A DNA stretch of 64,000 bases, from contig CAWBPA010000017.1 of the NCBI GenBank assembly GCA_963790545.1, positions 1,178,001 to 1,242,000 on the forward strand. Direction: 5' to 3'. The notes below the pieces were generated by a model. The model saw only the letters and a list, made by a program, of their open reading frames with translations. It had not been told where the DNA came from and ran no database searches. The stretch comes from DATBJG01 sp963790545. Its GTDB lineage: Bacteria; Acidobacteriota; Vicinamibacteria; Vicinamibacterales; JAMQPK01. The translations under genes and the position numbers were made by a program. This document shows, in pieces, positions 17,305 through 25,853 of the stretch. How positions within the stretch are numbered: the stretch's first letter is position 1; each line of letters begins with the position of its first letter.

Positions 17305-18125
17305 CCCCACCCTCTGGGACGATCGAATCGCACGAGCCCGACGCCTCGCGACGGACTACCCCGATGCCGCGGATCTGCTGACGTTTTACGCCTCGCTCGC
17401 AGAGTACCAGGCCTCGCTCCTGAAAAAGGGGTCGGGAGTCTTTTTCGCTCGACACACCGACGGGCGAAAAAGACTCCCGACCCCTTTTTCGAGAGTTGCT
17501 CGACACTCGATTCATTCTTTCGGCTATTCCGGACCTGCTCTCCTGGCTTCAGCAGAACGCACCCGCCGCACTCGCCGCACCCATAAGCGCGCTGCAGACC
17601 GCGGACAGCTCACGATGGCGCACGGTTCTCGATAGCTATCTGGACGGCCATCAGGACGAGCGCGAAACAGGTCTCGACACATTTGTCGTCGAAGCGGTGG
17701 TGCAACCGTTCGCAGAACAACTGGCGAAGTCCGAGAAGACACCCCGCTCTCGAATCGGTAGCTCACAATCGCGGTGCGCCAGCTGCGGAGGGACGCCAGT
17801 CCTTGGCATTTTGCGCGAAGAGGGACACGGTGCGAAACGTTCGCTTCTCTGTGGCCTTTGCCTCACCGAGCAGGAGTACCTGCGGGTGGTGTGCCCGGCA
17901 TGCGACGAACAACGGTTCGATGCGCTCCCAATCTTCACCGCGGACCGGTTCGATCACGTGCGCATCGAGGCCTGCGACAGTTGTCGGACCTATCTGAAGA
18001 CCATCGACCTGACGAAGGATGGAACCGCCGTTCCGGTGGTGGACGATCTGGCCAGCGTGTCGCTCGATCTCTGGGCCCGGGACCGCGGCTATCAGAGGCT
18101 TCGCCCGAATCTCCTGAGAGTGTAG
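17285..18125 (+). pseudogene. fdhE: Formate dehydrogenase accessory protein FdhE, split by a palindromic insert
   Basis: FdhE is an iron-binding cytosolic protein needed for activity of respiratory formate dehydrogenases. The C-terminal rubredoxin-like cysteine pairs are all present: CASCGG, CGLC, CPAC and CDSCRTYLK, followed by the family ending DDLASVSLDLWA. The N-terminal helix (DPTLWDDRIARARRLA, YQASLL) is separated from the rest (RELLDTRFILSAIP) by a 69-base perfect palindrome at 17422-17490, and the two halves are in different frames. The gene is therefore broken as read. Whether the insert alone breaks it, or an additional sequencing indel does, cannot be told here. Starts inside the end of fdnI. 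Confidence 0.85.
17422..17490. mobile_element. Palindromic insertion (AAAAGGGGTCGGGAGTC type) inside fdhE
   Basis: Perfect 26-base inverted repeats at 17422-17447 and 17465-17490 (core AAAAAGGGGTCGGGAGTC) around a 17-base spacer. A near-identical core occurs in inverted orientation at 43780-43876. Its size and shape resemble REP/RAYT-mobilised or MITE-like elements. No transposase is in the window. Confidence 0.75.
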
Positions 18126-18127
18126 AG

Positions 18128-18184
18128 CGTTTCAGTTCTTTAACCTTTGACCTTTAACCTTTGACCTTTAACCTTTGACCTTTC
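18128..18184. repeat. CCTTTAACCTTTGA word repeat
   Basis: About six tandem copies of CTTTGACCTTTAAC between fdhE and the tRNA. The same unit recurs at 62148-62188. Confidence 0.75.
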
Positions 18185-18190
18185 CAGTTG

Positions 18191-18285
18191 TGGCGGAGAA
18201 GGGAGGGAGTCGAACCCTCCGGAGACCTTACGGCCTCCAGACTGATTTTGAAGACCAGCGGCACCACCGGGCACCTTCCTTCTCC
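18191..18285 (-). tRNA. selC: tRNA-Sec (anticodon UCA)
   Basis: Selenocysteine tRNA on the strand opposite to the formate/sel genes. It has an 8-bp acceptor stem (GGAGAAGG/CCTTCTCC), a 6-bp D stem GGTGCC..GGTGCC closed with G-U pairs and a 4-base loop, and the anticodon arm CTGGT-CTTCAAA-ATCAG with anticodon TCA. The long variable arm is GGAGGCC..GGTCTCC, and the T arm is GAGGG-TTCGACT-CCCTC. The 8+5 acceptor/T-stem helix, extended D stem and long variable arm are the diagnostic tRNA-Sec features. CCA is encoded (18191-18193). Confidence 0.95.
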
Positions 18286-18295
18286 TAATCGGGGC

Positions 18296-18402
18296 TCTAG
18301 AAGCTTTGGGCTTTGGGCGCTCCGCGCGCTTTGGTCGTGGGCTCTGCGCCGCTCCGCGCTTTTCCCAAGACCAGCCTAAAGTCTAAAGCCTAAAGCCCAT
18401 GT
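18296..18402. repeat. GCTTTGGGCTTTGGGC / TCTAAAGCC word repeat
   Basis: Words AGCTTTGGGCTTTGGGCGC, GCGCTTTGG and, at the far side, AAAGTCTAAAGCCTAAAGCCC form an imperfect palindrome between the tRNA gene and selA. Confidence 0.6.
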
Positions 18403-18436
18403 TGATCTTCCTCACCGAATATGCCAGCCTCCCGGC

Positions 18437-19818
18437 ATGAGCTCGCCGAACGATCTGCTGCGTGAGCTGCCGTCGGTCGATCGGCTCCTTGCGCACGCTC
18501 GAACGGTCCCGTCACTCGAATCGTTCAGTCGCGAATACGTGACGCGACAATGCCGCGTCGATCCTCGAAGAGCTGCGAACGGCCATTCAAGATGGACGGC
18601 CCCCCGCGGCGCCCGATCTGGACGAAGCGGCCATCCTCGCGCGACTCGTCCAACGAATTGACGAAGACGGGAAACTCGAAACTCCGTCGCGTCGTCAACG
18701 CCACGGGCACCATCCTGCACACGAACCTCGGACGCGCGCTGTTGCCACAGTCGGCGGTCAAAGCGCTCTCGGAAGTGGCAGATCATACCGTCAACCTGGA
18801 ATACGACCTTCATCGCGGCCATCGCGGGCGACGCGAGGATTTGATCGACGGACTGCTTCGGGATCTCACCGGCGCCGAAGCGGCGACCGTGGTGAACAAC
18901 AACGCCGCGGCGGTGCTGCTCTGCCTGAATACGCTGGCCGAAGGTCGAGAGGTCATCGTGTCGCGAGGCGAGCTGATTGAAATTGGCGGCGCCTTCCGGC
19001 TGCCCGAGATCATGGCGAAGAGCGGGGCCATCCTGAAGGAAGTGGGCACGACAAACCGCACGCACCCGGACGACTACGAGCGAGCCATCGGCCAGCGGAC
19101 CGCTTTGCTGCTCAAGGTTCACACCAGCAACTACAGCATCGTCGGTTTCTCGTCGGCAGTGGGCCTCACCGAGCTCGCGGCCATCGGCGCAAGGCATCGC
19201 ATTCCGGTGATGGAAGACCTGGGCAGCGGGGCTCTGGTTGACCTGAGCCACTACGGCCTCCCGAAGGAACCCGTGGTCGCGGAGCAAGTTTCGCTCGGCG
19301 CCGATCTCGTCACGTTCAGCGGGGACAAAGTCCTTGGAGGGCCTCAGGCAGGTCTCGTGGTCGGCAAGAAAGACTGGGTGGATCAAATCGTCAAGAATCC
19401 TCTCCACCGGGCTCTTCGCTGCGGCAAGTTGACCATTGCTGCACTGGAAGCGACACTCCGCCTCTACCAGCAGTCGGGTCACCTCGCGGAGGAGATTCCG
19501 ACCCTGAAAGCTTTCACGCGCCCGTTACGAGACCTCGAGGCGATCGCCGAGCGGGCTCTCCCGGCGCTGCAGAACGTGTTGGGCGACGGGTTTCGGCTGT
19601 CGGTCGAAGACTCCACGGCACAGATAGGCAGCGGCGCGCTCCCGGCGGAAGAAATCCCGACGAAGATCATCGCAATCGAGCACGCCCGCCTTGACGCGCG
19701 ACAAATTGCCGACAGATTCCGTCACGCCAACCCGCCCATCATCGGCCGCATCAACGAAAACCGTTTTCTTCTCGATTTGAGAACCATTTTCGATCCGCAG
19801 GACGTCGTACCTCACTAA
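18437..19818 (+). CDS. selA: L-seryl-tRNA(Sec) selenium transferase (two frameshifts)
   Basis: PLP enzyme converting seryl-tRNA-Sec to selenocysteyl-tRNA-Sec with selenophosphate. It begins MSSPNDLLRELPSVDRLL, the typical SelA N-terminus, and continues RRVVNATGTILHTNLGRA and VNNNAAAVLLCLNTLA. The PLP lysine is in SGDKVLGGPQAG. One-base shifts near 18545 (extra C) and 18680 (extra A) must be corrected to join the N-terminus, the EELRTAIQDGRPP segment and the catalytic body. Corrected length is about 460 residues, normal for SelA. The stop TAA overlaps the selB start (TAATG), implying translational coupling. Confidence 0.9.
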
Positions 19819-21728
19819 TGCCCTTTCGTCATCGGCACGGCCGGCCACATTGACCACGGGAAGACCAGCCTGATCAAGGCGCTCACGGGTCAGGACACCG
19901 ATCGCCTCAAGGAAGAAAAAGAGCGCGGCATCTCGATCGATTTGGGCTTTGCCTACCTCGATCTGCCCGACGGCACGAAGGCAGGCATCGTGGACGTCCC
20001 CGGTCACGAGCGCTTTATCCGGAACATGCTTGCGGGGGCGCACGGGATCGATCTCGTGTTGTTTACGGTCGCCGCCGATGACGGGGTCATGCCGCAGACC
20101 GAAGAACATTTCGATATCGTTCACCTGCTGAGAATCCCGCAGGCCATCTTCGTCGTGACGAAAACCGACCTGGTCCCCGAGACACGAATCCGTGCGGTCG
20201 AAGAAGAAATTCACATCCTGACGTCCGGCACGCCACTGGATGGCTCGCCTGATCGTTCCCTTCTCCTTCGTGACGGGTGCAGGGCTGGAGGCGCTTCGCC
20301 GCGAAATCGTTCGGATGTTGCGCGAGAGCGGCAAGCCGGCGCCAGCTGGTTACTTTCGGCTTCCGGTCGACCGGGCGTTCGTACTGCAAGGGCATGGGCT
20401 CGTCGTAACGGGCACGGCGCTCAGTGGAAGCCGTCACGGTAGGACAGCGGCTGCGAAGCTTGCCGGGAGGACAACTGTTCCGGGTGCGCAGTCTGCAAGT
20501 CCACAACCACGCCACCGACACCGCGATATGGGGTCAACGAATTGCGTTGAACCTGTCCGGCGACGAGCGTTCGAGCATCGGCCGCGGCCACACGATCTGC
20601 CACGAAAAGATCACGTCAACGTCAGAGCGCTTCGATGCCTGGGTGGAAGTGCGGCCTACAGCCTCGAAGGGAATCAAAAACCATCAGCGCGTCCGAGTTC
20701 ACGCCGGGACAGCCGAACGAATGGCGAAGGTCATCGTGCTCGGGCCACGGACAAGCGTTGGACCAAAAGAATCCGCTGTACTGTCAGATCGTGCCGTCCG
20801 AGCCGCTGGCCGTTCTTCGAGGAGATCACTTCATCCTGCGCGACGAGACGGCCCAACGGACGATTGGCGGTGGGGTCGTCATTCATCCCTGGCCCGGTAA
20901 GCACAAGCGCACGGATCCTCACCTTGCAGCAGTTTGCTCGAGTCGCTGCATCGAGGGGAATTCGCAGCGGTCGTGGAAGCGTTTCTAGCCGGGAGCGACG
21001 AATTTGCGGGAGCCGATGTGCTGCGCTCGAGCAGTTCCTGAACGTAACCGAAGAGGACGTGCGGGCCCGGCTGAATTCCGTGCCTGGAATTCGCGCTTTC
21101 CGTTTCGACGAGGGGACGGTGTTGACGACCGACGAGAAATGGCAGCGGCTGCGCGATGAGCTGCTCCGCGTCCTGAGCGACTTTCATGCCGCTCATCCCC
21201 TTCTGCCTGGAATGGAAATGGAAGGGGTCCGTGAAAAACTGCATGTCGAAATCACACCCCGCTTGTTCCGAGCGTTCGTCGAGCAACTGGAAGCGGCCCA
21301 TGCCGTCGCGAGAGACGCCAATCTTCTTCGTCATCCGAACCACACGATCCGGCTGCGAGATGAAGAACGACAACTCGTCGAACGGATTACCGGGCTGCTG
21401 GAGTCCAATCCGCTTGACTCCTCCCGACGTGAAGCAAATTGAACAGGAGATTGGCGTCGCGCGATCGGGGCTCACCGAAGTCATTCGAATCATGGAACGG
21501 GAACGATCGATCGTCCGCGTTGCTCCGGATCTCTACTTTCTCCGCGAGTCCGTTGACAGGGTGCGTAGCGACCTATATAAGCATCTGGCCGAAAAAGGCG
21601 ACATTACACCAACCGCTTTCCGCGATCTGTTTGGTACGAGTCGCAAGTACACGATCCCGCTGTTAGAGTATTTCGATCGCGAAGGGTTGACGGTCAGGGT
21701 CGGGGATATGAGGCGCCTCCGCAAGTAG
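19818..21728 (+). pseudogene. selB: Selenocysteine-specific elongation factor SelB (at least seven frameshifts)
   Basis: GTPase that carries Sec-tRNA to UGA codons and binds the SECIS hairpin. G1 is GHIDHGKTS, G3 DVPGHERF and G4 TKTD, all near the N-terminus. The beta-barrel domains follow (FVLQGHGLVVTGTALSG, RVRVHAGTAER, LRGDHFILRD). The C-terminal winged helices end RDLFGTSRKYTIPLLEYFD, the mRNA-binding part. The coding signal jumps frame near 19824, 20237, 20425, 20750, 20925, 21020 and 21412. The protein is complete and conserved if these are repaired, about 635 residues. As read it cannot be made. The density is too high for a functional gene and is either sequencing error or very recent decay. 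Confidence 0.85.
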
Positions 21729-21749
21729 CGTCCGGCTTTAGCCGGACGC
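21728..21749. repeat. REP-like hairpin after selB
   Basis: GCGTCCGGC-TTTA-GCCGGACGC, a perfect 9-bp stem overlapping the last base of the selB stop. It could also work as a processing or termination hairpin between selB and selD. Confidence 0.7.
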
Positions 21750-21780
21750 CTGGACCGCAAAACAGACCACTGAACCAACA

Positions 21781-22853
21781 ATGAAATCCTCACGCATGCG
21801 ATCAATGTTATCCGCATCGATTGGTCTCACCCAGGAAGTCGCGGCGGCAGGTTGTGCCGCCAAGCTCGGCCCCGGTGACCTCGAAGCAAGTCCTGCGCGG
21901 CCTGCCACGCTTCAAGCACCCCGATGTGATCGTCGGCACGGAAACAAATGACGACGCCGGAGTATTCCGCCTTCGACGGGACCTGGCCATTGTCAACACC
22001 GTCGACTTCTTCACGCCCATCGTCGACGACCCGTATACCTTCGGTCAGATCGCGGCGGCAAACGCCCTGAGCGATATCTACGCCATGGGAGCGGAGCCCA
22101 GGACCGCGTTGAACATCGTGGCCTTTCCCAAAGGCAAACTGGACCTGAACATTCTGGGTGACATCATCAAGGGAGGGGCCGAACGCGTCCGCAAAGCTGG
22201 AGCCGTCGTCATCGGCGGCCACAGCATCATCGATCCGGAGCCGAAGTTTGGCATGGCCATCACGGGCGTCGTGCACCCGGCGCGCGTGATCCGCAACGTC
22301 GGCGTACGCCGAGGTGATGCCCTGGTGCTCACGAAGCCGCTCGGCACCGGAATCATCACCACGGGCCTCAAACGAAGAAACGTGTCGAGCCGCAGCATCC
22401 GCGCCGCCATCAACTCCATGACGGCGCTCAATCGGAAGGCGTCGGAGATCATGCGCAAGTACTCCGTGCACGCCTGCTCGGACGTGACGGGGTTCAGTCT
22501 GCTTGGACATGCGCAGGAAATGGCCCGCGGCAGCCGGGTGACGGTAATCCTGGACTCGCAGACGCTGCCGATTTTTCCCGAGGCTGTGGAGTTGGCAGAA
22601 AGCGGCTGCCTCACCGGAGGCTGCAAGCGGAATCGGGCCTACCTCGAAGACAAGGTCACGATTGATGCGACCGTTCGCGAAGGATCTACGGGAGATCGCG
22701 TTCGACCCACAAACCTCAGGGGGACTCCTGATAGCGCTGCCCAGCAAGCAGGCTGACAGCCTCGTCAAAGCGCTGCGAGCCGGCGGCGTCAAGGCCGCCA
22801 CGAAAGTCGGCTTTGCGACCAGTCATGAGGACGCCTGGGTGAAGCTGGTGTAG
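21781..22853 (+). CDS. selD: Selenophosphate synthetase (two frameshifts)
   Basis: Makes selenophosphate from selenide and ATP, the selenium donor for SelA. The N-terminus contains the catalytic loop AGCAAKLGPGDL, with Cys25 and Lys28 in the positions of the essential Cys17 and Lys20 of E. coli; SelD here uses Cys, not Sec. The ATP-binding residues follow (DDAGVF, VDFFTPIVDDPYTFGQIAAANALSDIYAMG). Later landmarks are GGHSI, ACSDVTGFSLLGHA and DPQTSGGLL. One extra base near 21885 and another near 22670 break the frame. Corrected length about 355 residues. Start ATG 21781 is used because the catalytic loop lies in its frame. Confidence 0.9.
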
Positions 22854-22875
22854 GCGCGTGCACCCGCGCTACTTC

Positions 22876-23787
22876 TTAACGGGTGCCGGCGGCGGCGCCG
22901 TTCGGCACGGGGTCGAATTCCACTTGGAGTCGTTCGGTTCGAGCTTGAAGTGCGTGCTCGTGTAGAACGGTTGCTGCCAAGAACTTGGGATCCTCGACCG
23001 TGGTGACGACGTGGAGCCAGACGTCACCGTTCGGGTGCGTCGGTAGTCGGTGGAAGTATTCGGTAATGCTGGCGTTCTCGCTGTACGGCACGCCATTCTT
23101 CCGCAGATAACCTTCGCGGAAGTGCGTCGTCACGACCTTGAGTGAGCCACCTTGAAAAATTGCGCTCGACGGAGGCGGGCCGCCTCGGAGCCCTTCCCCA
23201 CCACCTCCAGGCGGACGGGGTCCTGCGCCGCTTCCCCCACCAATTTCGAATTGCGCTTGCGCCGGCGCGCCACGCCGTCCAACGGCCGGACCTTCCCACT
23301 CGGCCGCTGAGAAGCCCTGCCAGGTCTTCTCACCGGCTGGCTGCTTCGTCCGGTCGAAATTCAGAAGCCGCGTCTGCGTGCCGGCATCGAATTCGATCTT
23401 CAGCGTGTTGTCGTCCTGCCACGAAATCCGCAGCCGTCCGGGCTGGCGCATGATGCCACCAATCCCGAACGCCTTGCACTGGACCCCCGCCGCGTTATCG
23501 CTTGCGAGATCCCAGGTGTTGGCGACTCGACGCCCCTCAGCGTTGAGTGGAAGGCTCTCGAAATCTCCCTTCCGTGCCGTCGTCATCCGATGACGCCAGT
23601 CCTCGGTCACAACCGATACCCAGGTGCCGGTCAGATCGATCGGTGCGTTGGCCCGCGGTGTTCGAGGAGGTCCCGGGGGTGCGCCCTGTTGCTGGCTTTC
23701 AGCCTCGGAACGCGACTGACCGATGGCCAGCGCGAGCGCGAGCACGATCACCAGCATGGGGGCCGTGAAGGCCCAGCGACTGACCAT
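22876..23787 (-). CDS. Exported protein A1 of the B-MBL-A module
   Basis: About 303 residues, secreted. Start 23787 follows AAAGGA and gives a signal peptide (APMLVIVLALALAIGQ); the longer upstream frame is only word-repeat sequence. Conserved blocks are IDLTGTWVSVVTEDWRHRM, LPLNAEGRRVANTWD, VQCKAFG, GRLRISWQDDNTL and GYLRKNGVPYSENASITEYF. A Gly/Pro-rich loop lies between residues about 170 and 200. The copy at 59047-59814 is clearly homologous and in the same position relative to its MBL gene. I know no characterised family; the 'LTGxW' start and beta-rich pattern suggest a lipocalin-like barrel, which is inference. Last gene of the operon-like run. Confidence 0.75.
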   Translation of the reverse strand: MVSRWAFTAPMLVIVLALALAIGQSRSEAESQQQGAPPGPPRTPRANAPIDLTGTWVSVVTEDWRHRMTTARKGDFESLPLNAEGRRVANTWDLASDNAAGVQCKAFGIGGIMRQPGRLRISWQDDNTLKIEFDAGTQTRLLNFDRTKQPAGEKTWQGFSAAEWEGPAVGRRGAPAQAQFEIGGGSGAGPRPPGGGGEGLRGGPPPSSAIFQGGSLKVVTTHFREGYLRKNGVPYSENASITEYFHRLPTHPNGDVWLHVVTTVEDPKFLAATVLHEHALQARTERLQVEFDPVPNGAAAGTR

Positions 23788-23857
23788 CGTTCCTTTCTTC
23801 AATCTCCTCTCAATCCTTTCTGCAATCCTGCAATTCTGCAATCCTGCAATTCCCCTA

Positions 23858-24808
23858 TCACTTCTTCTGACTGAGATCCCTGTAGACGGCCTCAACAAAC
23901 ATCGCGGTGGTCCATGCACCTTTATCGTTGCCGTACCGCGGGTCGTAGTCCAGAGTCGGCTTTGCCGCCTTCACCTCCTCGAGACTCCTTCCCTTCTTGA
24001 TCAGATCCTGGATCCGGTCGCGAACGAACACCATCATGTCGCGGTAGGCCAAAACGTCGGCTTCGTCTCCCACGCGGCCATGGCCCGGGATGACATACGT
24101 CCCGCCCTCCTGGAGGCGTTTCGGGACGGTGATTTCGAGAATCCTGTTGAGTCCCTCGATGAAGCCCTGTACGCCACCACCAGACTTGGTGTCGATGACC
24201 GGATAGGTCGTCGTGACGAAAATATCGCCAGCGACAACGACGTCAGACCCACGAAAGTACACGAGGCTGTCGCCGTCGGTGTGAGCGCCCGGGATGTGAT
24301 AGATAAAGATGGCCTCGTCGTTGAAATAGAAGTCCTTCGCGTCCTCGAAGAACGAGTTGAGCGGCCTTTCGGTGATCGGCCGGTTGGCTTCCGTCATCCG
24401 TGTGAGCACGTGCTCATGCGCGATGATTGCCGCGGGATTGCCGTTGACCGTGCGGCCCGCCTGGGAAATGGTCTGGTTGCCGCCAGTGTGGTCCGGGTGC
24501 AAGTGGCTGTTGATGATCCAACGGATATCTTTCGTTGACAACTGCCGGATCGCGGCGAGAACCTTGTCGCTCATCTGGGCGTCACCCGTATCAACGACGA
24601 CGACACCGTCCTCGCCGATTTGGACGGCTACGTTGGCGCCTGCGCCATGGATGAGGTGCACGTTGCCGTGCACGTGAAACGTGCGAATACCGCCCGGTTC
24701 GGCCGGGGCCGGCTTGACGCCGCGCTGCTCAGCGATCGGATGTCCGACGAAACCGATGGCTAGAAACGCAACGCTCACAAGGGCGCGCTTGGAACTGAAT
24801 GTCATCAT
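23858..24808 (-). CDS. Periplasmic MBL-fold metallohydrolase (copy 1)
   Basis: Metallo-beta-lactamase superfamily hydrolase, 316 residues with a signal peptide (ALVSVAFLAIGFVGHP). Zinc ligands are visible: HLHPDH (residues 102-107), the histidine of GAHTDGDS, the aspartate of VAGDIF and VIPGHG. It resembles SoxH/quinoprotein-relay zinc hydrolases more than beta-lactamases. The C-terminal extension, conserved in copy 2, is LDYDPRYG..FVEAVYRDLSQKK. Placed between exported proteins A1 and B1 and downstream of a PQQ dehydrogenase, so a role in that oxidation system is likely but inferred. Substrate unknown. Confidence 0.85.
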   Translation of the reverse strand: MMTFSSKRALVSVAFLAIGFVGHPIAEQRGVKPAPAEPGGIRTFHVHGNVHLIHGAGANVAVQIGEDGVVVVDTGDAQMSDKVLAAIRQLSTKDIRWIINSHLHPDHTGGNQTISQAGRTVNGNPAAIIAHEHVLTRMTEANRPITERPLNSFFEDAKDFYFNDEAIFIYHIPGAHTDGDSLVYFRGSDVVVAGDIFVTTTYPVIDTKSGGGVQGFIEGLNRILEITVPKRLQEGGTYVIPGHGRVGDEADVLAYRDMMVFVRDRIQDLIKKGRSLEEVKAAKPTLDYDPRYGNDKGAWTTAMFVEAVYRDLSQKK

Positions 24809-24903
24809 GTCTTAGTTTGTCGCGGGGCCTCACCCCCGCGACCTGTACCTCGCGCCTTTGGCGCTCGGCGTTGCTCGGACAACGATCCGTTCAGTGCAAC
24901 ACC

Positions 24904-25758
24904 TTACCGTTTCATCATGGCTTCCACTTTCGACTGGTACTCCGGGTAGGTCGTTTCTGCGCCGCCCCACACAGCTTCGAATGGAAGTCCGTATTTGTTG
25001 GCAAAGTCCTTCAGAAACGGGTTCTGTCCGGGTAGAAAGTGGGGCACGTCATTCTTGGGCTTGGGCACTTCCATGGTGTACTCGCAGTTGTACAGCCAGT
25101 TCTGGTTGCCCCGTTCCATCAACACGAATTCCTGGCTCTCGATGAGCGGTTCGGTCAGATACACCGGGTCGCTCACGATAATGACGTGCGACATCAAGGT
25201 TCCGTGGCGCATGTAGTGCTCAATCATCGTGGTCAGGTCACTGCTCGGAGTTCCGCTCCGCCGATAGAACTCTTTTTTGATATGCGTGGTCGTGACGGTC
25301 AGGATGTCTCCGTTCCATTTTCCCGTCGAAAAGCCCATATTCGTGTGGGGCGCAAACTCTGGAGGGTGCGATCGACCGTCCATCCAGATTGTCCGGTACT
25401 GCATGTACGTGCCGATGAAGATCTGATAGGCAATAACTTCCTGCGTGCCCGGATCCTTGTCTTCCCAGATTCGGAACTGCAGCGGTCCACGATAGATATG
25501 AGCGACGTTGTACGGCTGGCACTGGTGCTCCAGGACCGAGACGCGGCTCACGTCCCAGGCCTCCGCGTAACGGCGTGCCGCATCGTTGATGGGAAGCCCC
25601 GAGTGATCGCCCAGGACGTCGCCAGGAACCCGGTCCGCCTGATCCTCGTGATATCGGCCAGCCCATTCGCCGGCGAGGTTGACCTGTGCGTGCGCCGTCC
25701 CGGTACACGTCAGCGCCAGCAAGACCGTCAATTGCGTGATTCGATTGGCCAGCTTCAC
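24904..25758 (-). CDS. Exported protein B1 of the B-MBL-A module
   Basis: 284 residues with a signal peptide (LTVLLALTCTGTAHAQ). Motifs: NLAGEWAGRYHEDQ, LPINDAARRYAEAWD, EHQCQPY, YRGPLQFRIWED, IWMDGRSHPPEFAPHT, GDILTVTTTHIKKEFYRRSG and DPVYLTEPLIES. The order of blocks matches protein A (LPLN/AxxWD, QC, R-I-W, TTH...R-G-P-S...E), so A and B look like distant paralogs. A homolog, B2, is at 61182-62015. Conserved hypothetical family, seen in Acidobacteria-like genomes; no function known. Translated after the PQQ dehydrogenase and before the MBL hydrolase in the same direction. Confidence 0.75.
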   Translation of the reverse strand: MKLANRITQLTVLLALTCTGTAHAQVNLAGEWAGRYHEDQADRVPGDVLGDHSGLPINDAARRYAEAWDVSRVSVLEHQCQPYNVAHIYRGPLQFRIWEDKDPGTQEVIAYQIFIGTYMQYRTIWMDGRSHPPEFAPHTNMGFSTGKWNGDILTVTTTHIKKEFYRRSGTPSSDLTTMIEHYMRHGTLMSHVIIVSDPVYLTEPLIESQEFVLMERGNQNWLYNCEYTMEVPKPKNDVPHFLPGQNPFLKDFANKYGLPFEAVWGGAETTYPEYQSKVEAMMKR

Positions 25759-25794
25759 GTTTGTCTCCCGCGCCTGGTCGTATCTTAGAGCAGA

Positions 25795-25852
25795 TTCAAC
25801 AGTAGCGGGGCTTCAAGGCCCGCCGCCGGACCTAAGCGTCCGCGCTACGGTC
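25795..25852. repeat. REP-like palindromes between B1 and the PQQ dehydrogenase
   Basis: Units GCGGGGCTTCAAGGCCCGC and GCCGGACCTAAGCGTCCGCG next to GTAG/CTAC ends. Sits within the operon-like run. Confidence 0.65.
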
Positions 25853-25853
25853 A

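Noticed and set aside
17422..17490. Rho-independent terminator
   Set aside because: It is in the middle of fdhE and far longer than a terminator, and the same core is found inside another gene at 43780.
21781..21900. Sec-containing SelD
   Set aside because: The catalytic position is a TGT cysteine codon in AGCAAKLGP; no in-frame TGA is there.
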